Source: Marchantia polymorpha subsp. ruderalis (Eukaryota > Streptophyta > Marchantiopsida > Marchantiales > Marchantiaceae). Taken from it: 64,000 nucleotides of DNA. The notes under the pieces were generated by a model. It saw nothing but the letters and a program-made list of their open reading frames with translations. It was not told the DNA's origin and searched no databases. Made by a program: the position numbers and the translations under genes. This document shows, one piece after another, positions 24,914-36,490 of the stretch. The stretch spans positions 8,412,501 through 8,476,500 of the forward strand of contig AP031352.1 of NCBI GenBank assembly GCA_037833965.1, read 5' to 3'. Each line of letters opens with the position of its first letter. The first letter of the stretch is position 1.

Positions 24914-25012
24914 ACAATGGCCCCCCTGCCATCTCGACACTACCTCTCCCAATTTAAAGTCTGAATCCCTTCGTTCTACGATCGAGGTCGACACCGTCAG
25001 CACCAGCGTTGT

Positions 25013-25089
25013 TTCTCCCCTAACGGCTATCGAAACAAACTCCCCACCAATCATAGTGGGGAGTTTGTTTCTATAGCGTTAGAAGAGAA
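25013..25089. repeat. Hairpin, arms of about 34 nt, 8-nt loop
   Basis: The innermost 16 bp are perfect (GAAACAAACTCCCCAC against GTGGGGAGTTTGTTTC) around loop CAATCATA. The outer part pairs with a few mismatches (CTAACG / CGTTAG, TTCTC / GAGAA). It lies about 540 bases upstream of the first cysteine-cluster gene. Confidence 0.85.
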
Positions 25090-25625
25090 TGCATTCTTCG
25101 CTGTGAAAGTGATCTTTTAAGGAGTAAACAAGATTAAAGGTCTAGGGGCTCCCACCCCCAAACCTCTAGTGTAAAACACAGCTTAAGGTCGTCTGCACCC
25201 CAACACTAATCGCACACGATGCCATCGCGGGCAGGATTACGTTGATGTAGGTAGACTTTCTGGAGTAAACGAGATCTTGCTTGGAATGAAGAGCATCTGG
25301 ATTTTGTAATTCAAGTCAATGTCGTGGTGAAGCATCTTGAAATGCGCAGGAGACAAAATTCTAAACCAAATATCATAAGACCGGCCATCGAGATAAGTTT
25401 ATATTTTTCATAAAGGACAGATTCTGAAGGAAAGCAGGCGGGCCCCCACAATGACTAAAGGCATGGCGGTCTGATTGTAGGGAATCCAAGCTTTCCATGG
25501 TTCTCTAATGCATAAATGGGTTTCATGTTCGGCTTGCACAATCGTGTTGAATTCAAGCAACCGGTTCTGTCCACTCTTGCTCGATTTTTGACATCCAACT
25601 CCGGTTGAAAGCCAACCCTCGCACC

Positions 25626-26452
25626 ATGTCGAGCTGTGACTGCGAGAAGAAGGCCACAAATGGGGGAAACTGCGAGTGAGTTGTCCTAATGGTGTTTCAG
25701 AAATATGCGTTAGATCAGCGGAAGCACTGAAAACGCTCTCAAATCCTTTTCACGCTGCAGTCATGCATGATATTCATTCTAATCTCTTCTCTTCTCTGAC
25801 ACTTGCTTCTGTGTGGAAACGTCGATAACAGCTCTTCCTGCAAGGAGAATGAAACTGCTTCCTTCGTCGAGATGAGCCCAAGGTCAGCGTTCACATCGAG
25901 TGTCGATTTTTCTTCAGAGTTAATCAAGGTTTATCAGTGTAGGAAATTTGCATAGCTTCATATTGACTCGCTTCATAGCATGCGGTTGTGTGAAGCTTTC
26001 GGACCTCACATCACAGATCATGTATATCCATCCAAGCCCTGCTTTGATTTCGGGTCTGAAGACTGAACTTCGTTCCAACGGCGTGAATTCATCTGATAAA
26101 TGCACGAGAATGCTTGAAATCTAGATCAGATCTTTTGCTGCCGATCCTCCGCAAAACAATTTTTTGCAGACGGTCTTCTCCTGCCATAAACATTTTAATC
26201 CTGCAGTAGATTATGCAATTAGCTATCATGGGTTCCATTCGATTCTGTATGTCATCATTCTGTATGGTTCAGGCACGATCATTCTTAAAGCTCTAGAATC
26301 GACATCCAATTTACGAACACCGATTTTATACATTGAAGGGTGACTATGTACTGTTTTGCAGCCCCAGCATGGTGTTCGGACCAGTAGTGCTTGCTTCTAA
26401 GGGCGCCGGAGTTGAAAGTACTGACGCTAGTCTCACTCAGTCTGAGTTTTAG
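25626..26452 (+). CDS. Small cysteine-cluster protein, paralogue A (63 aa, three exons)
   Basis: Exons 25626-25675, 25832-25882 and 26362-26452 (50, 51 and 91 nt) join at GT/AG sites with both introns in phase 2. The N-terminus reads MSSCDCEKKATNGGNCDSSC, giving Cys at 4, 6, 16 and 20. The usual fifth Cys of the family (CKEC) is Asn here (CKEN). The C-terminus, without cysteine, holds the shared MVFGPVVLASKGAGVES block. The family is defined by three relatives in this window (29421, 32844 minus, 34937). The short CxC...CxxxC spacing suggests metal binding like a reduced metallothionein, but no standard plant metallothionein pattern fits. Loss of the fifth Cys and the divergent tail mark A as the most diverged copy. 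Confidence 0.8.
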
Positions 26453-28689
26453 CGGTAACTATGGACGAATGATTGTACAGGAAATAAGAGAAAACATCCT
26501 GAGCGTTCGCATCCGACTACTAGCAGTATGTAAATGACGATGCATAGAGTTCAAAATAGAATTTAATTTAGTGGGAACTTTCCAAAGTGTTTGGACGACT
26601 TATCGAAGCATCATAGTACGCGGCTCTAGATAACAACCTTTTACGATTTATATCATGAGATGCTAGCGTGATGCAAAAGGACTCTCATGATCATCCGTAT
26701 GGAACAAATTTCCAGTGTAAACTTAAGGGAAATCTCACGGTTCACCAAAAATATCTTCAGCATTTAAGTAATAAAGTGTATTAAATTTTATAGGTTTCTT
26801 ATGTACCTTCCTGATTACAAAGAAAAAAGTAAAGTTGATCATGGATATGCAAGTTTAGGATTTTTCCCTTGATTACGCTAAATAAAAAGTATAGAAATAA
26901 ATAAATGAAAACAAAAGAATACATAGCACTTTCTTTTGGAGTGACGTCTCTCAAAGAAACTCCTCGTTACGTTGTCTGGATGGTTGGTTGGTATGCCGAT
27001 CCTCGGGTTCTCGGAGCATTCACCTCAGGCCAGTGATCTGAACCCACACGACGGCAGATGGCGACACTGCTAATGCAGGATCTGTTCGATCGTGACAGTT
27101 AAAACGATGCGATATCTCGATAGGTACATGTAACATGTACTTTCACTGAGTCTGTGACCGCTCAGAGCTGAAGAAGGTCTTCTAGTCAGTCAGGTCATCA
27201 TACCACTCACTAGTCAAAGAAATCTCAACAACGCATTTTGAGATTTTCTACTGACACCTGGTGACATTCGTGGAGTGCGATGCCGCCCTTGATATTTCGT
27301 AGGGTATGATCTTTCCAACTATTTGGACCTCACCAAGCAGAATCTTGGATCAACTCAAGTATAAAAGAAGCCATACATCACCTTCAATAGGACGACTGCC
27401 GTGCATCGATCGGAAGCTAGAGGAAAAGCAAATACAACGCCCCAAGCGTGTAATAAGTGAAGAAAATTAATACCAGGGAACATTCTAAAAGTTCACAAGT
27501 CAGAGATCGAAGGAAGAACCGTAGACGTAGTCAAAAGTGATGAAGGAAATAGAACAATTCTGCAAGGCGATCGTTGTTGCCATGCAAGGAATAGGCCGTT
27601 ACCATCGGCCTGATTCTTCACAGATGTATATGCATGAAGTTCAACAAAACCTTCGTCAACACGTAACGGTCTGACCCAACAAAAAGCATCGAGTGAGTGC
27701 CCACCCTCGAAAAATCATCGAGACAATCTACGAATAACGAAATTTTGAATGGGACAATGAGCATGAATGCGTCACCTGCAGCTAGCAGCTCTTCAGAGAA
27801 TCCACGAGGTTAACCGAAGGAATAGTTTTTATTGTCAGGGCAAGCAAGGCAGAGGCGAAGGAAGAACGATATGGACGCTGATAGCGAAAGACTATAGCGC
27901 AGACGGAAGGCAGAGCTGCCGACTCGTAGGAACAGCATGGGTTGCTTGAGTCACTGAATCCGCACACTCTTATTCAGCAGGAGGAAACTCAGGCTGGTGA
28001 AACTACACTATGAGAATCTGCGACATTCAACAATACGTCCAACTGACCATGATCGCTTCTGTACAACACTGCACTGTCCAAAGAAGGTAGAAAATAATCT
28101 GGGAGTAATCTTTTAACCAGTGCACAATGATCAATAAGAGTCGTCGACTCGGCGTATTTTGGAACACAAAAGCCCGCATTTACCAGGGAATCATTTAATG
28201 CTGCATGTAGTTATTTCTACCTGGTACTGCAAATCACAGACTCGATCCGACCACAGGCACATACGAGACTCTCTTCCAGCTCCTGCTGAGAGGCTTTGAC
28301 TGTTGGAATGGTTGTGTGATGAGTAGATTGTGTTTCCCGTCAGGACGTTCGCTGAGGTTTTCACTGTGTCCAAAATTCATGCTGTTCACGACAAAATTCG
28401 GTGGCGAGCAAGGGCAACTCGAGTTCCAAGTGCCCAGCCTTTCCGATTCCACTTGTCTCAGCTTAGCATGCTCGACTGCCTGCCTCCAACACACGTGAAT
28501 GAAAAAGCACAACAACCGATATACATGTTGGCTAGTGAGTGATGTTCCTTCGGCCACAAAAGTCTAAACACTTGAGTAAAATCCAAGTTTTGTCACCACC
28601 AGGACCAGGCCAAGGTTATGCAGGAGGATAATAAGCTCATCGACAGACCAAAGGTCAGATCATGATAGCGGTAAAGACCCCGTCGATTG
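26453..28689. other. Intergenic between paralogues A and B; no gene recognised
   Basis: Composition is balanced. Several frames of 60-110 codons overlap on opposite strands (for example 28234-28557 minus) with no domain. It likely includes the 3' region of A and regulatory DNA of B. Confidence 0.35.
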
Positions 28690-28757
28690 CAGCAGCAGAG
28701 GAGACGAGAAGAGGAGAGAAGTGGAGAGAAGAGAAGAGAAGAGAAGAGAAGAGAAGG
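28690..28757. repeat. Purine-only GA-rich simple repeat
   Basis: AGAGAAGAGAAG-type units run on the + strand. A short GAAGAC repeat follows at about 28845-28863. This lies 0.7 kb upstream of paralogue B. Confidence 0.8.
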
Positions 28758-29289
28758 GAACCGGAACTGGATCGGACATGCTCGTCACGAGATTCATGCA
28801 TCCAAAGGGGTCGCGGAGAGATTGATTCTCCAAATTTGAGAAAAGACGAAGACGAAGACGAAGATGGCCACATCGAAGTACTGCAGTGTACTCCACCTAA
28901 AGCAAATCAGACGATGGCGGAGCAGCGTGATCAGATTCCGAGGGGGCACGAACACGTGGTTGCTGAGCCTGCCATTGGCCGCTGCATCGCAGGCCAATGA
29001 CACAACCGGCCTCCACTTTTCCCCGACACTCAGAATCGCGTCGAGCCCTTTTGTGCAAAGCGCATGCGACAGAGCCTGAGATGGATCGACGGCCCTGCGA
29101 TGCGACGCCGGCGCCACGGCGTCTACGCAAGGATCGATCGCTCCGGTTTGGTTGCCGCACGAGAATTAATTACTCGCGGTGAAGGGCCGAGGTTGATATT
29201 GTGTGCACTGTTTGCCCATGTCTCGTAAGCCGGCCCCACTGCTGACGACCGATCACCGCAACCGTTTGCGCGAATCTCGATCCCTCGGG

Positions 29290-29297
29290 TATAAGTA
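29290..29297 (+). promoter_or_regulatory. TATA box of paralogue B
   Basis: GGGTATAAGTAGC occurs about 131 bases before the ATG at 29421. Paralogue D has a TATA element at the same distance (about 133), which supports both. Confidence 0.6.
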
Positions 29298-29420
29298 GCA
29301 GCATTTGGGACTCAGCTCAGTGTGTCGAGCTCAAGTAAGCATCTCTCATTCAGCACCAGCAGCTTCTTCCTCCCTCACTCATTCGCACATCCTTCGTCCG
29401 TTTCACCTCCACTCATCACC

Positions 29421-30392
29421 ATGTCGAGCTGCGACTGTGACAGGAAGACCAGCAATGGAGGAAACTGCGAGTAAGGCCTTTCTCCGCCTGTTTTCCGCAC
29501 GGCAATTCTTGAAGTTGTGACTCTCTGGATGGGCTCTAGAGCTCCTCGGAATTCAATCCGGTGATATGTTAGGATCTCGATCTCAGTTGGCGGTTCACGG
29601 CTCATCACATTCGGACTCGTGTTTGCAATAGTTACATCAAGAGTCTGAACCTCGAAGCAATTTGCTCCATCAATTCTCGAATACATACATCTTACTTTGT
29701 AGTACGTTGATTAGCTCGCATAAACTGACTGCAGCTTTTTGTCTATTTTTGATCATGACAGCTCCAGCTGCAAGGAGTGCGAGCCAACTTTCGTCTTCGA
29801 AACCAGCTCAAGGTCTGCCTATCAATTCTAAGTTGTTGCTCACGGATTTTCTGGACTTACATGATTTTTTCTCTATCGTATGCTGCATCTAGTTCTATAA
29901 TAGTCTAGTTCAACATGTTCCGGTCATCTAGTTCATCTAGTTGCCCTCTGCTCCGGGTTTGATAGCGAGAAATCGCGATCACGGGTCGGGAGACTTCGAG
30001 CCATTCCGAGTTGGTGGACTCGACCCACTGTTTGTTTATTCTTTATCATCGTGAAATCGATGACCTCCGAGGTTCTTTTATATATACATATTCTTGGCTA
30101 AATACTAAAAGTAGCGCACGGAATATCGTGTTTCGTGCTCTCCTCTGTCAGTGTCGGACCCTGTTTTCTTTACCCTATGCAGGTCATAGCAGTCATGCCT
30201 CGTAAGAAAATCATATGTATCATAATTAGAAGCTAGCTCGTGAGTTGTACCGTGGGCAGAAGATGTAAAAGCTTAATCGATTGTGTGATACGTGTTCACA
30301 GCCCCAAGATGGTCTACAGCCCGGTAGTGTTCACTTCCAAGGCAGCAGGAGTGGAATCCGTCGTGGCTTTCTCAACTGACATCGGGCAGTAA
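29421..30392 (+). CDS. Small cysteine-cluster protein, paralogue B (63 aa, three exons)
   Basis: Exons 29421-29470, 29762-29812 and 30302-30392 (50, 51 and 91 nt) join at GT/AG sites in phase 2. The product starts MSSCDCDRKTSNGGNCDSSC and continues KECEPTFVFETSSSPK, placing Cys at 4, 6, 16, 20 and 23. The tail (MVYSPVVFTSKAAGVESVVA) has no Cys and is hydrophobic rather than charged. No signal peptide is seen, so a cytosolic protein is likely. The Cys pattern (C-x-C-x9-C-x3-C-x2-C) could bind a metal ion or a cluster, but this is inference. A TATA box lies at 29290. Exon 1 differs from C and D at only a few bases, so these copies are recent. Confidence 0.88.
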
Positions 30393-30503
30393 TATGGAAG
30401 GTTCTCAGCTGTGGGCATGCGAGAGGAGATCACAAGTTGCAGATCCTTATAAAATGCTCCGCAAAGTTGATGCTCAATTGCATTAGTGGTCGGAACCAAA
30501 GGA

Positions 30504-30619
30504 GCAACCGAATGTTCTGGTTTGTAAAGATAATCCGTGGCATGTAGGCCATTTAAAAATAGCAACCGGATATTCTGGTCTGTAGAGGTAATCTGTGGTA
30601 CGTAGGCTATCCTGAATTT
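30504..30619. repeat. 58-bp direct tandem duplication
   Basis: 30504-30561 and 30562-30619 are diverged copies. Shared phrases are GCAACCG, TTCTGGT, GTAATC/ATAATC and GTAGGC. It lies just after the stop of paralogue B, probably in its 3' untranslated region. Confidence 0.75.
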
Positions 30620-32196
30620 GTGATCCGAGCACAAAGCGCGCCTGATTTGTGATAAATAATTGTAAAGCTGTACTTTTATCTGTAACTGATCATCTCGCAT
30701 CCTAGGAACATTTAGTTGTTGATCTGATTTGGTGTCTCTTTGATGTACGGGTTTGAATGATAACGTGTCTCTATTAAAGAATAACAACACCATGACTGAA
30801 AGAATTCTCGATCTACCAACATCTTCAATGAACAAAACGAGAAGCTAGATAGCGATCAATTTAAGAACTCTCGTCGAGTTCCTCCTTGCCTGTAAAATGA
30901 TCATATAGGGTCCCAAAACATGAATTTTCTACAATGACTTTTTCTTGCAAGTTTTTATTTTAGAATATTCTCTATGCTACGTAGGCACGGTCGGATAGTT
31001 TTCTCGGGACGGGATAAATCATATTGAATCACGGCTTGCAAAGAACCTAAAATAAACAAGTCTTCTCGTGTAAGTTTCTTGAGCATTCTCTCTTGCCATA
31101 TTCCAGAGGCTTTCATTTAAATCAAGGATATAATATGTAATTCCTTGGTTTTGTGAGGTATGCAATTGGCACTATCAGGACCAGATATTTGACACTAAGT
31201 TCACAGTGCAGTGCACACAGAATTCTTCTAATGTAGTATCAGAACTCAATTTTCAATTAGTGTAGTAGACTTCAAAAGATATCTCAATGTCCATTTTCTT
31301 CTTTTCACCCTCTTTCATCCAGATGTTAGGTAGCAATTGTGAGTGAAACTCAAGTTCAGTTTTATGATGAACATTATCACGATGCCTCAACTCATGGAAA
31401 TGTTTCCTGTAAAGCTGAGGTCCTATGGTCAATTATAGGATGGTGTTTTGACAATAAAAACGTAGATTCTGACAGCGAGAAACAATAGGAAAAGTCTGAA
31501 AAGTTTCCAAAGATTGATCGGAAAGATGTAAACGGAGGCAAAAGTACCACTTCCCCGCCCAAAAGAAGCATGTTACAAAGGAAAGAAAGTAGATGCAAAT
31601 ACCTTGCTGCCTTTAACCACTTGTATTTACTAATCGATGAAAAATGAGGAATAATGTCGAAGCTTTGGGGCGTCGGTTTTTATAGCATAGCCATGATTTC
31701 GTATGGAATATAACCTTTTTTAGGTCTTCTAAGGTACTTTCAGTACCTAGTAAGGACTTGTAGTCTTCTTCTAAGGTACCCTGAGTGTCCTTCAGCTTGT
31801 GCAATACATTAAACTGTAGTAGATAACACTCGAGGTTGTGAATCCGATAAATGGTTTCTCAATTTGCATGGAGATGCTCATTACTCTTATGTAAAACAAA
31901 CCATTTATATGACGTGTTTAAAGCCCAGATATCTTTTCTCAACGTACTTTTACTGCAGTCGAACCACCGGCAACAGGCGAGACTCTTGTTGGAAAGCCCA
32001 ATTTTTTTTACTACTTTATTTGACTATATGAACATTTACAAAAGCTTGACACAGCTTCATCTGACATGATTAAGACACCAGATCCAAGTTTCAGCGCCTG
32101 ATTCGGCCGGTTGGTGACCACTAGAGTACACCGAGCATGAAAAGCCCATGTTGGAAAACTTATTCTGGTTTCTCCTTAACCAGTTTTGGTTGCACG
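30620..32196. other. Intergenic between convergent paralogues B and C; nothing recognised
   Basis: Only short overlapping frames are present. B (+) and C (-) converge on this interval, so it should contain their 3' ends. Confidence 0.4.
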
Positions 32197-32844
32197 TCAC
32201 TGACCAATGCCCGAGTCGAACAGCTCGACGGTCTCCATACCAGCAGCCTTAGCGGCAACCACCACAGGGGCATACAGCAACGTGAGGCTGTGCAGGCAGT
32301 GAGAAATTCAAAGTCGTGGTTCAGTTAGACTTAAAAACTTCAAGTCTAAACTTGAAAACGGTTTTGTTTGTACGAGAGTAATAAAATATTATTTCTTATC
32401 TAATAATCGAAATAATACTGGCCTAGTGCACGAACCTTGAAATTGTCTCGAATATGAACACGGGTTCGCATTCCTTGCAACTGGAGCTGTGACAAGGCAA
32501 TCAGATCAACAGGTCCAGGAGTTATTCTATCTGCGGTACAATCATGCTATTGGATAACTCCTCAATTAGTAACTGACTTTTGTCACAGGAACCGCGAACT
32601 GTTGAAATTGTTCATATCAAAACCGAGAAGATGTCTTCTGTTATCGACACAGTGAATTCTCGAGTATTCTGGTGTCAGATGATTATATCGTTACAATGAC
32701 AGCAGTAAACTTCTGAACAAAGGCATGCAGATGCTTGCAACCCCTCTGTTCGTATATCTGCATCTGAGACAAGACAGTTGTTCACACAACTTACTCGCAG
32801 TTTCCTCCGTTGCTGGTCTTCCTGTCGCAGTCGCAGCTCGACAT
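32197..32844 (-). CDS. Small cysteine-cluster protein, paralogue C (63 aa, three exons, minus strand)
   Basis: Sense order of exons: 32844-32795, 32486-32436 and 32287-32197 (50, 51 and 91 nt), GT/AG, phase 2. The start MSSCDCDRKTSNGGNCDSSC is identical to B and D through residue 20, and KECEPVFIFETISS follows. The last exon gives LLYAPVVVAAKAAGMETVEL and ends GIGQ-stop, similar to B (DIGQ). All five cysteines are kept, and no frame damage is seen. It is inverted relative to its paralogues, so the cluster arose by duplication plus inversion. Function is unknown; metal binding is plausible from the cysteine spacing. Confidence 0.87.
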
Positions 32845-32927
32845 CTTGAAGCTCTAAATTCGAATGACTCGGAAGACTCAAATTTAGCTTTCAAGCAAGC
32901 AATGCTCTGAGACCTGAACGTCGCTGT

Positions 32928-32936
32928 CTTATAGCC
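32928..32936 (-). promoter_or_regulatory. TATA box of paralogue C
   Basis: GGCTATAAG reads on the minus strand about 85-90 bases upstream of the ATG at 32844. The position is plausible, and the same core (TATAAG) occurs upstream of B and D. Confidence 0.5.
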
Positions 32937-32989
32937 CCAGCGAGCTTAGAAACGATCAAAATCACGCCGAAACTGGCGGTCAGCACGCA

Positions 32990-34790
32990 TCATGATCGGT
33001 GGGCCAGGCCAACGGTACAAGACCTTTCCGATGCGGATATGCATCTGATCACGAGGTTCTAGTTACAGAAGGGCCTTATCTTTGTCACTTGTCTAAAAAA
33101 CAGGAAGTGCATGTCAAAGGCCAAGCGTCCTTGGAGATGTACTGCAAGCCCTCAAATGCTCAGCTAGCCACTGATAATATGTCCAAGGAAACGCAATCAT
33201 CCAGGCTGCAGACTTATCTGCTCGTTGTCGCATTCACTTCAGTTCAGCAACACTGAAATCTAGAAGCTAGCTTCGAAATCACACTCAACAACGGCATGTG
33301 CACATCACCAGGCTCAGGAATCCTGACCTCTTGGGTTCCCTCCCGAGTAGGAACGTGGTCGACTCAAGGATAGCGTTCCTGCTGAAGCCGTGTAGGCCGT
33401 CGGATGCAACTTTAGCACAACTCAGTTGCAGTCAGCCCCACGGTAGCCAGAATGAACGCTTCTCAACGTTGACGTGCTCGTGTGGAATGGTTAGAGTGCT
33501 TCGGACTGAGTTCAGCAAAGCAGATATTCTTCAAAAGCGTGTAGTTTGCAGGTTGGTGACTTCGGTCTACCACGTTCGTTGCGACCTGGGATCCGAACCG
33601 GTCCCCAGTGGCTGGGGCCCAGCTTCAGCAGAGACCAGAATCCGTGTTCCGGTTCCTCTGCAACTGAACGATCCTGGTGAGGTGATCTCGTCTAGCGGTG
33701 ACCATCCCGGCCCACAGAAGCCCCTTCCGTTCAGTTTTTGCTGCAGCAGGCTCTCCAAACTCTCGGTTCTAGGCTGTAACGTAATCAAGTTGGCCCCTAT
33801 TACGGTATGGAAAATTTTGCTTCTTTTCATTGATCCACGTGATCCTCTGCCTAGGTTGAATTGATGAAATCTAAAGAGATCTGCTAGATCAGTTGTCGGT
33901 TTCGTGTTCCTTCACGGAATAGCACTCATGTACTTGCCAGGAGAAGCTTAATTTGGGTAGCTTGAGGTCACGGGGGCAATATTTGAAGTTGCTTTTGCAC
34001 TATGTCAAACCCAGCGTGAGGTTTGGAGAGTCCCCTTGCACCCAAGCCACAATTTTTCTTATATATATATCCAATCTGTCCTCTGGTAGATCATTTTTGT
34101 GTCCTTCTGTGCTTTTTGTGCCCATTAATATGATGAATCTGTTATTGTGAGAATATCAGGAAAGAATTTCCAAGACTTTCTTCTGCACATAGCATGCATC
34201 AATTGAAAAGCCAGATAACATAAGCACCCAAGATTTCAGTGTCTCTGAAATTTCTCTGAAATCTCGGAACCACATGCAGTTGGTTCTGCCGAAATTGAGC
34301 AATGTCTGACTATAATTAAAATACCTGGTGAGTTCCGAATCACTAACAAGGGAGTGAAAGAAAAAGGCAGTTCCGGGCATGAACCTAGCTGGCTTATGAT
34401 CACAGACAATTCATTGGAGTATCATCCTTGTGACTTTCAAAACCTGGCCATGATCACCCTTTTACTGTACAAATTGAAGCGAAGGCGACGAACAGATGAT
34501 GACGTGAGTTATTGAAAGGATTTTCGCAGAAAACGTTGATGAGTTGGGTAAGGTTTTCATACTAGAGTAGCTACTGGGAAACGATGCCAATATTTGTGGT
34601 GAGCGAGTGTTGGCCTTTGGAATACTGTGTAGGCAGAAGCAATCAGAGATTGTCATTTGCACGTCGAGATGTGATCACTCAGTGGACGACTGACACGGCT
34701 CACTATTGCCGCCCGTGATGGCGTTGGCATGGCCCACCGATGACGAGCTTTGAACTTCCACTAAAAGCAAAAGCTATGCAGTGTAGAGGT
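32990..34790. other. Between paralogues C and D; no gene recognised
   Basis: A 188-codon + frame (33298-33864) overlaps an 87-codon - frame (33567-33830). Neither has a domain or splice partners, so neither is called. C and D diverge from this interval, which may act as a shared upstream region. Confidence 0.35.
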
Positions 34791-34803
34791 TTGTTTGCAT
34801 AAC

Positions 34804-34811
34804 TATATAAG
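34804..34811 (+). promoter_or_regulatory. TATA box of paralogue D
   Basis: ACTATATAAGCAT occurs about 133 bases before the ATG at 34937, matching the spacing at paralogue B. Confidence 0.6.
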
Positions 34812-34936
34812 CATATGCTTCGGTGAGAGATTCAAATTGTGATAGAAAGCGAAAATCTGCGCCTCGCAGCTCCTGCCGAGAACCACTCGCTCTACTTTGC
34901 ACATTACCTTTGTCTCCGTGACCACTAGCCATCGCC

Positions 34937-35493
34937 ATGTCGAGCTGCGACTGCGACAGGAAGACCAGCAATGGAGGCAACTGCGAGTGAGTTTCTCAGC
35001 CTGCTCGTTAGGGTCTTCGATTTCTGTATAGCTTCGTTCAAATCCCATCTCTTAAGTAGACACTGACAATTTGCGTACACCTTGTGACAAGTATGCCTCT
35101 TCAGTGCGCTGCATCCTCTAATATTCTACTTCTGAACAATTCATCAACATGTTGAGCTCACATATATGTCTTGATCATGCCAGCTCCAGTTGCAAGGAGT
35201 GCGAGCCCTCCTTCTCATTCGAGACGAGCACAAGGTGAGTACAATTCTACCGAAACAACATGCAAACTGGATTCGCCGAGCTTAATCTCAAGTGCCTGCA
35301 TAATGGCTTACCTCATCACGTAGTTGAACTCCTTTTGATCTGATCTGATCTGTATGTCGGTAGTCTGATCACTTGTGCCGTCTCTCTACCACGCAGCTCC
35401 AAGGCATTCTACTCGCCGGTCCTAGAGCTGGTCGCATCCAGGGTGGGCGGACACGCTCAACTTTCCTTCGAAGACCTCGGGCACACGCAGTAA
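34937..35493 (+). CDS. Small cysteine-cluster protein, paralogue D (65 aa, three exons)
   Basis: Exons 34937-34986, 35184-35234 and 35397-35493 (50, 51 and 97 nt), GT/AG, phase 2. The N-terminal half (MSSCDCDRKTSNGGNCDSSC, KECEPSFSFETS) keeps all five cysteines. The third exon is six bases longer than in the paralogues and its tail differs (KAFYSPVLELVASRVGG, ending LGHTQ). It still keeps the Y-S-P-V core. The introns are the shortest of the four copies (197 and 162 nt). A TATA box lies at 34804. Role unknown. Confidence 0.87.
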
Positions 35494-36490
35494 TACATCA
35501 GGGGACTTCGTCTGATGGACATGCTATCACGTGGTGATGTATAATAAAGTGTTCGGGGTGGGCCTAGAGCATGGAACCGCATGAAAGTGGAGCTGTGCCA
35601 TGAAGTTTCACAAACACTCACTTCCAGACACTCACACCCTGATGTATGCCAGTACCTCGTTAACGAAGCTCCATCGTAAGGAAGCTCCTGTAGTTCTCCT
35701 TCGGCTTGTGTAGTATGACTTGTATAGTACCTTTTGCAGCTCAGCCCTTGAACTCAGCCCTCGAGCAAACGCATGAATGTACTAGAATTCGAAGAAGGGT
35801 GAATATGACAATAAGTCCATGCGTAGAGTCCATCCCCTGGAGGCAGGACATTTGGAATGCTACGAATGCTGAATAAAAGGTGTTGCTCTTAAAGCATATT
35901 CGCATGCATGGGCTTGGGATCTTGAGTCCATGACGACGGCATCGGTGTGGTTCTCGTCTACATCTGTCTTTCCAGCGTTATCACATGATTTGTGTGTCGT
36001 ATAAGTGTGGTTCTGAAGCTGTGCATATGCTCATTAGATGCTGTAGTTGGCTTCGAGGACTTCCGATCCACATCACAATTTGCCGGTAACATAATACCGG
36101 TATGATACCAGTGACATATGCTGCACTAACGGGTTTCGTATGACCTGGAGAATCCTTTCAATACAATAAGTACAATGATTAACGACATTTCAGCCTCTAA
36201 GTAAAATTATAGCAGAGTCCAGTTTCTTACCCACATTGGATATGAAGTTTGTCGAAATCTCCGGTCACATCCACAAACTATATATGTAGTTCGAACTCCT
36301 CAAGAAGACAGCTTGCTACTGATTGTTGCCTAAGTAACGTAAAGGTTAGTCACGTACTGAGTCAGGTTTACGACTGTATCCTGAACCTGGACTGCAACTG
36401 CGCAACTTACTATACTACCCTAAACTATAAGGAGGAACATGGGACATTTCCCAAGGTCAGCTTAATATTTCTGCGTAATTTTAGATAGAT
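35494..36490. other. 3' flank of paralogue D; nothing recognised
   Basis: Balanced composition with only one short frame (36249-36488). AATAAA-like signals occur near 35541 and 35873 and could serve polyadenylation. Confidence 0.35.

Noticed and set aside
33298-33864. 188-codon + frame with an opposing minus frame
   Set aside because: Both strands are open over the same bases and neither shows a family pattern.
25626-35493. Firm call as metallothioneins
   Set aside because: Only four or five cysteines in one N-terminal cluster and a cysteine-free tail. The standard plant types have many more, so metal binding remains inference.
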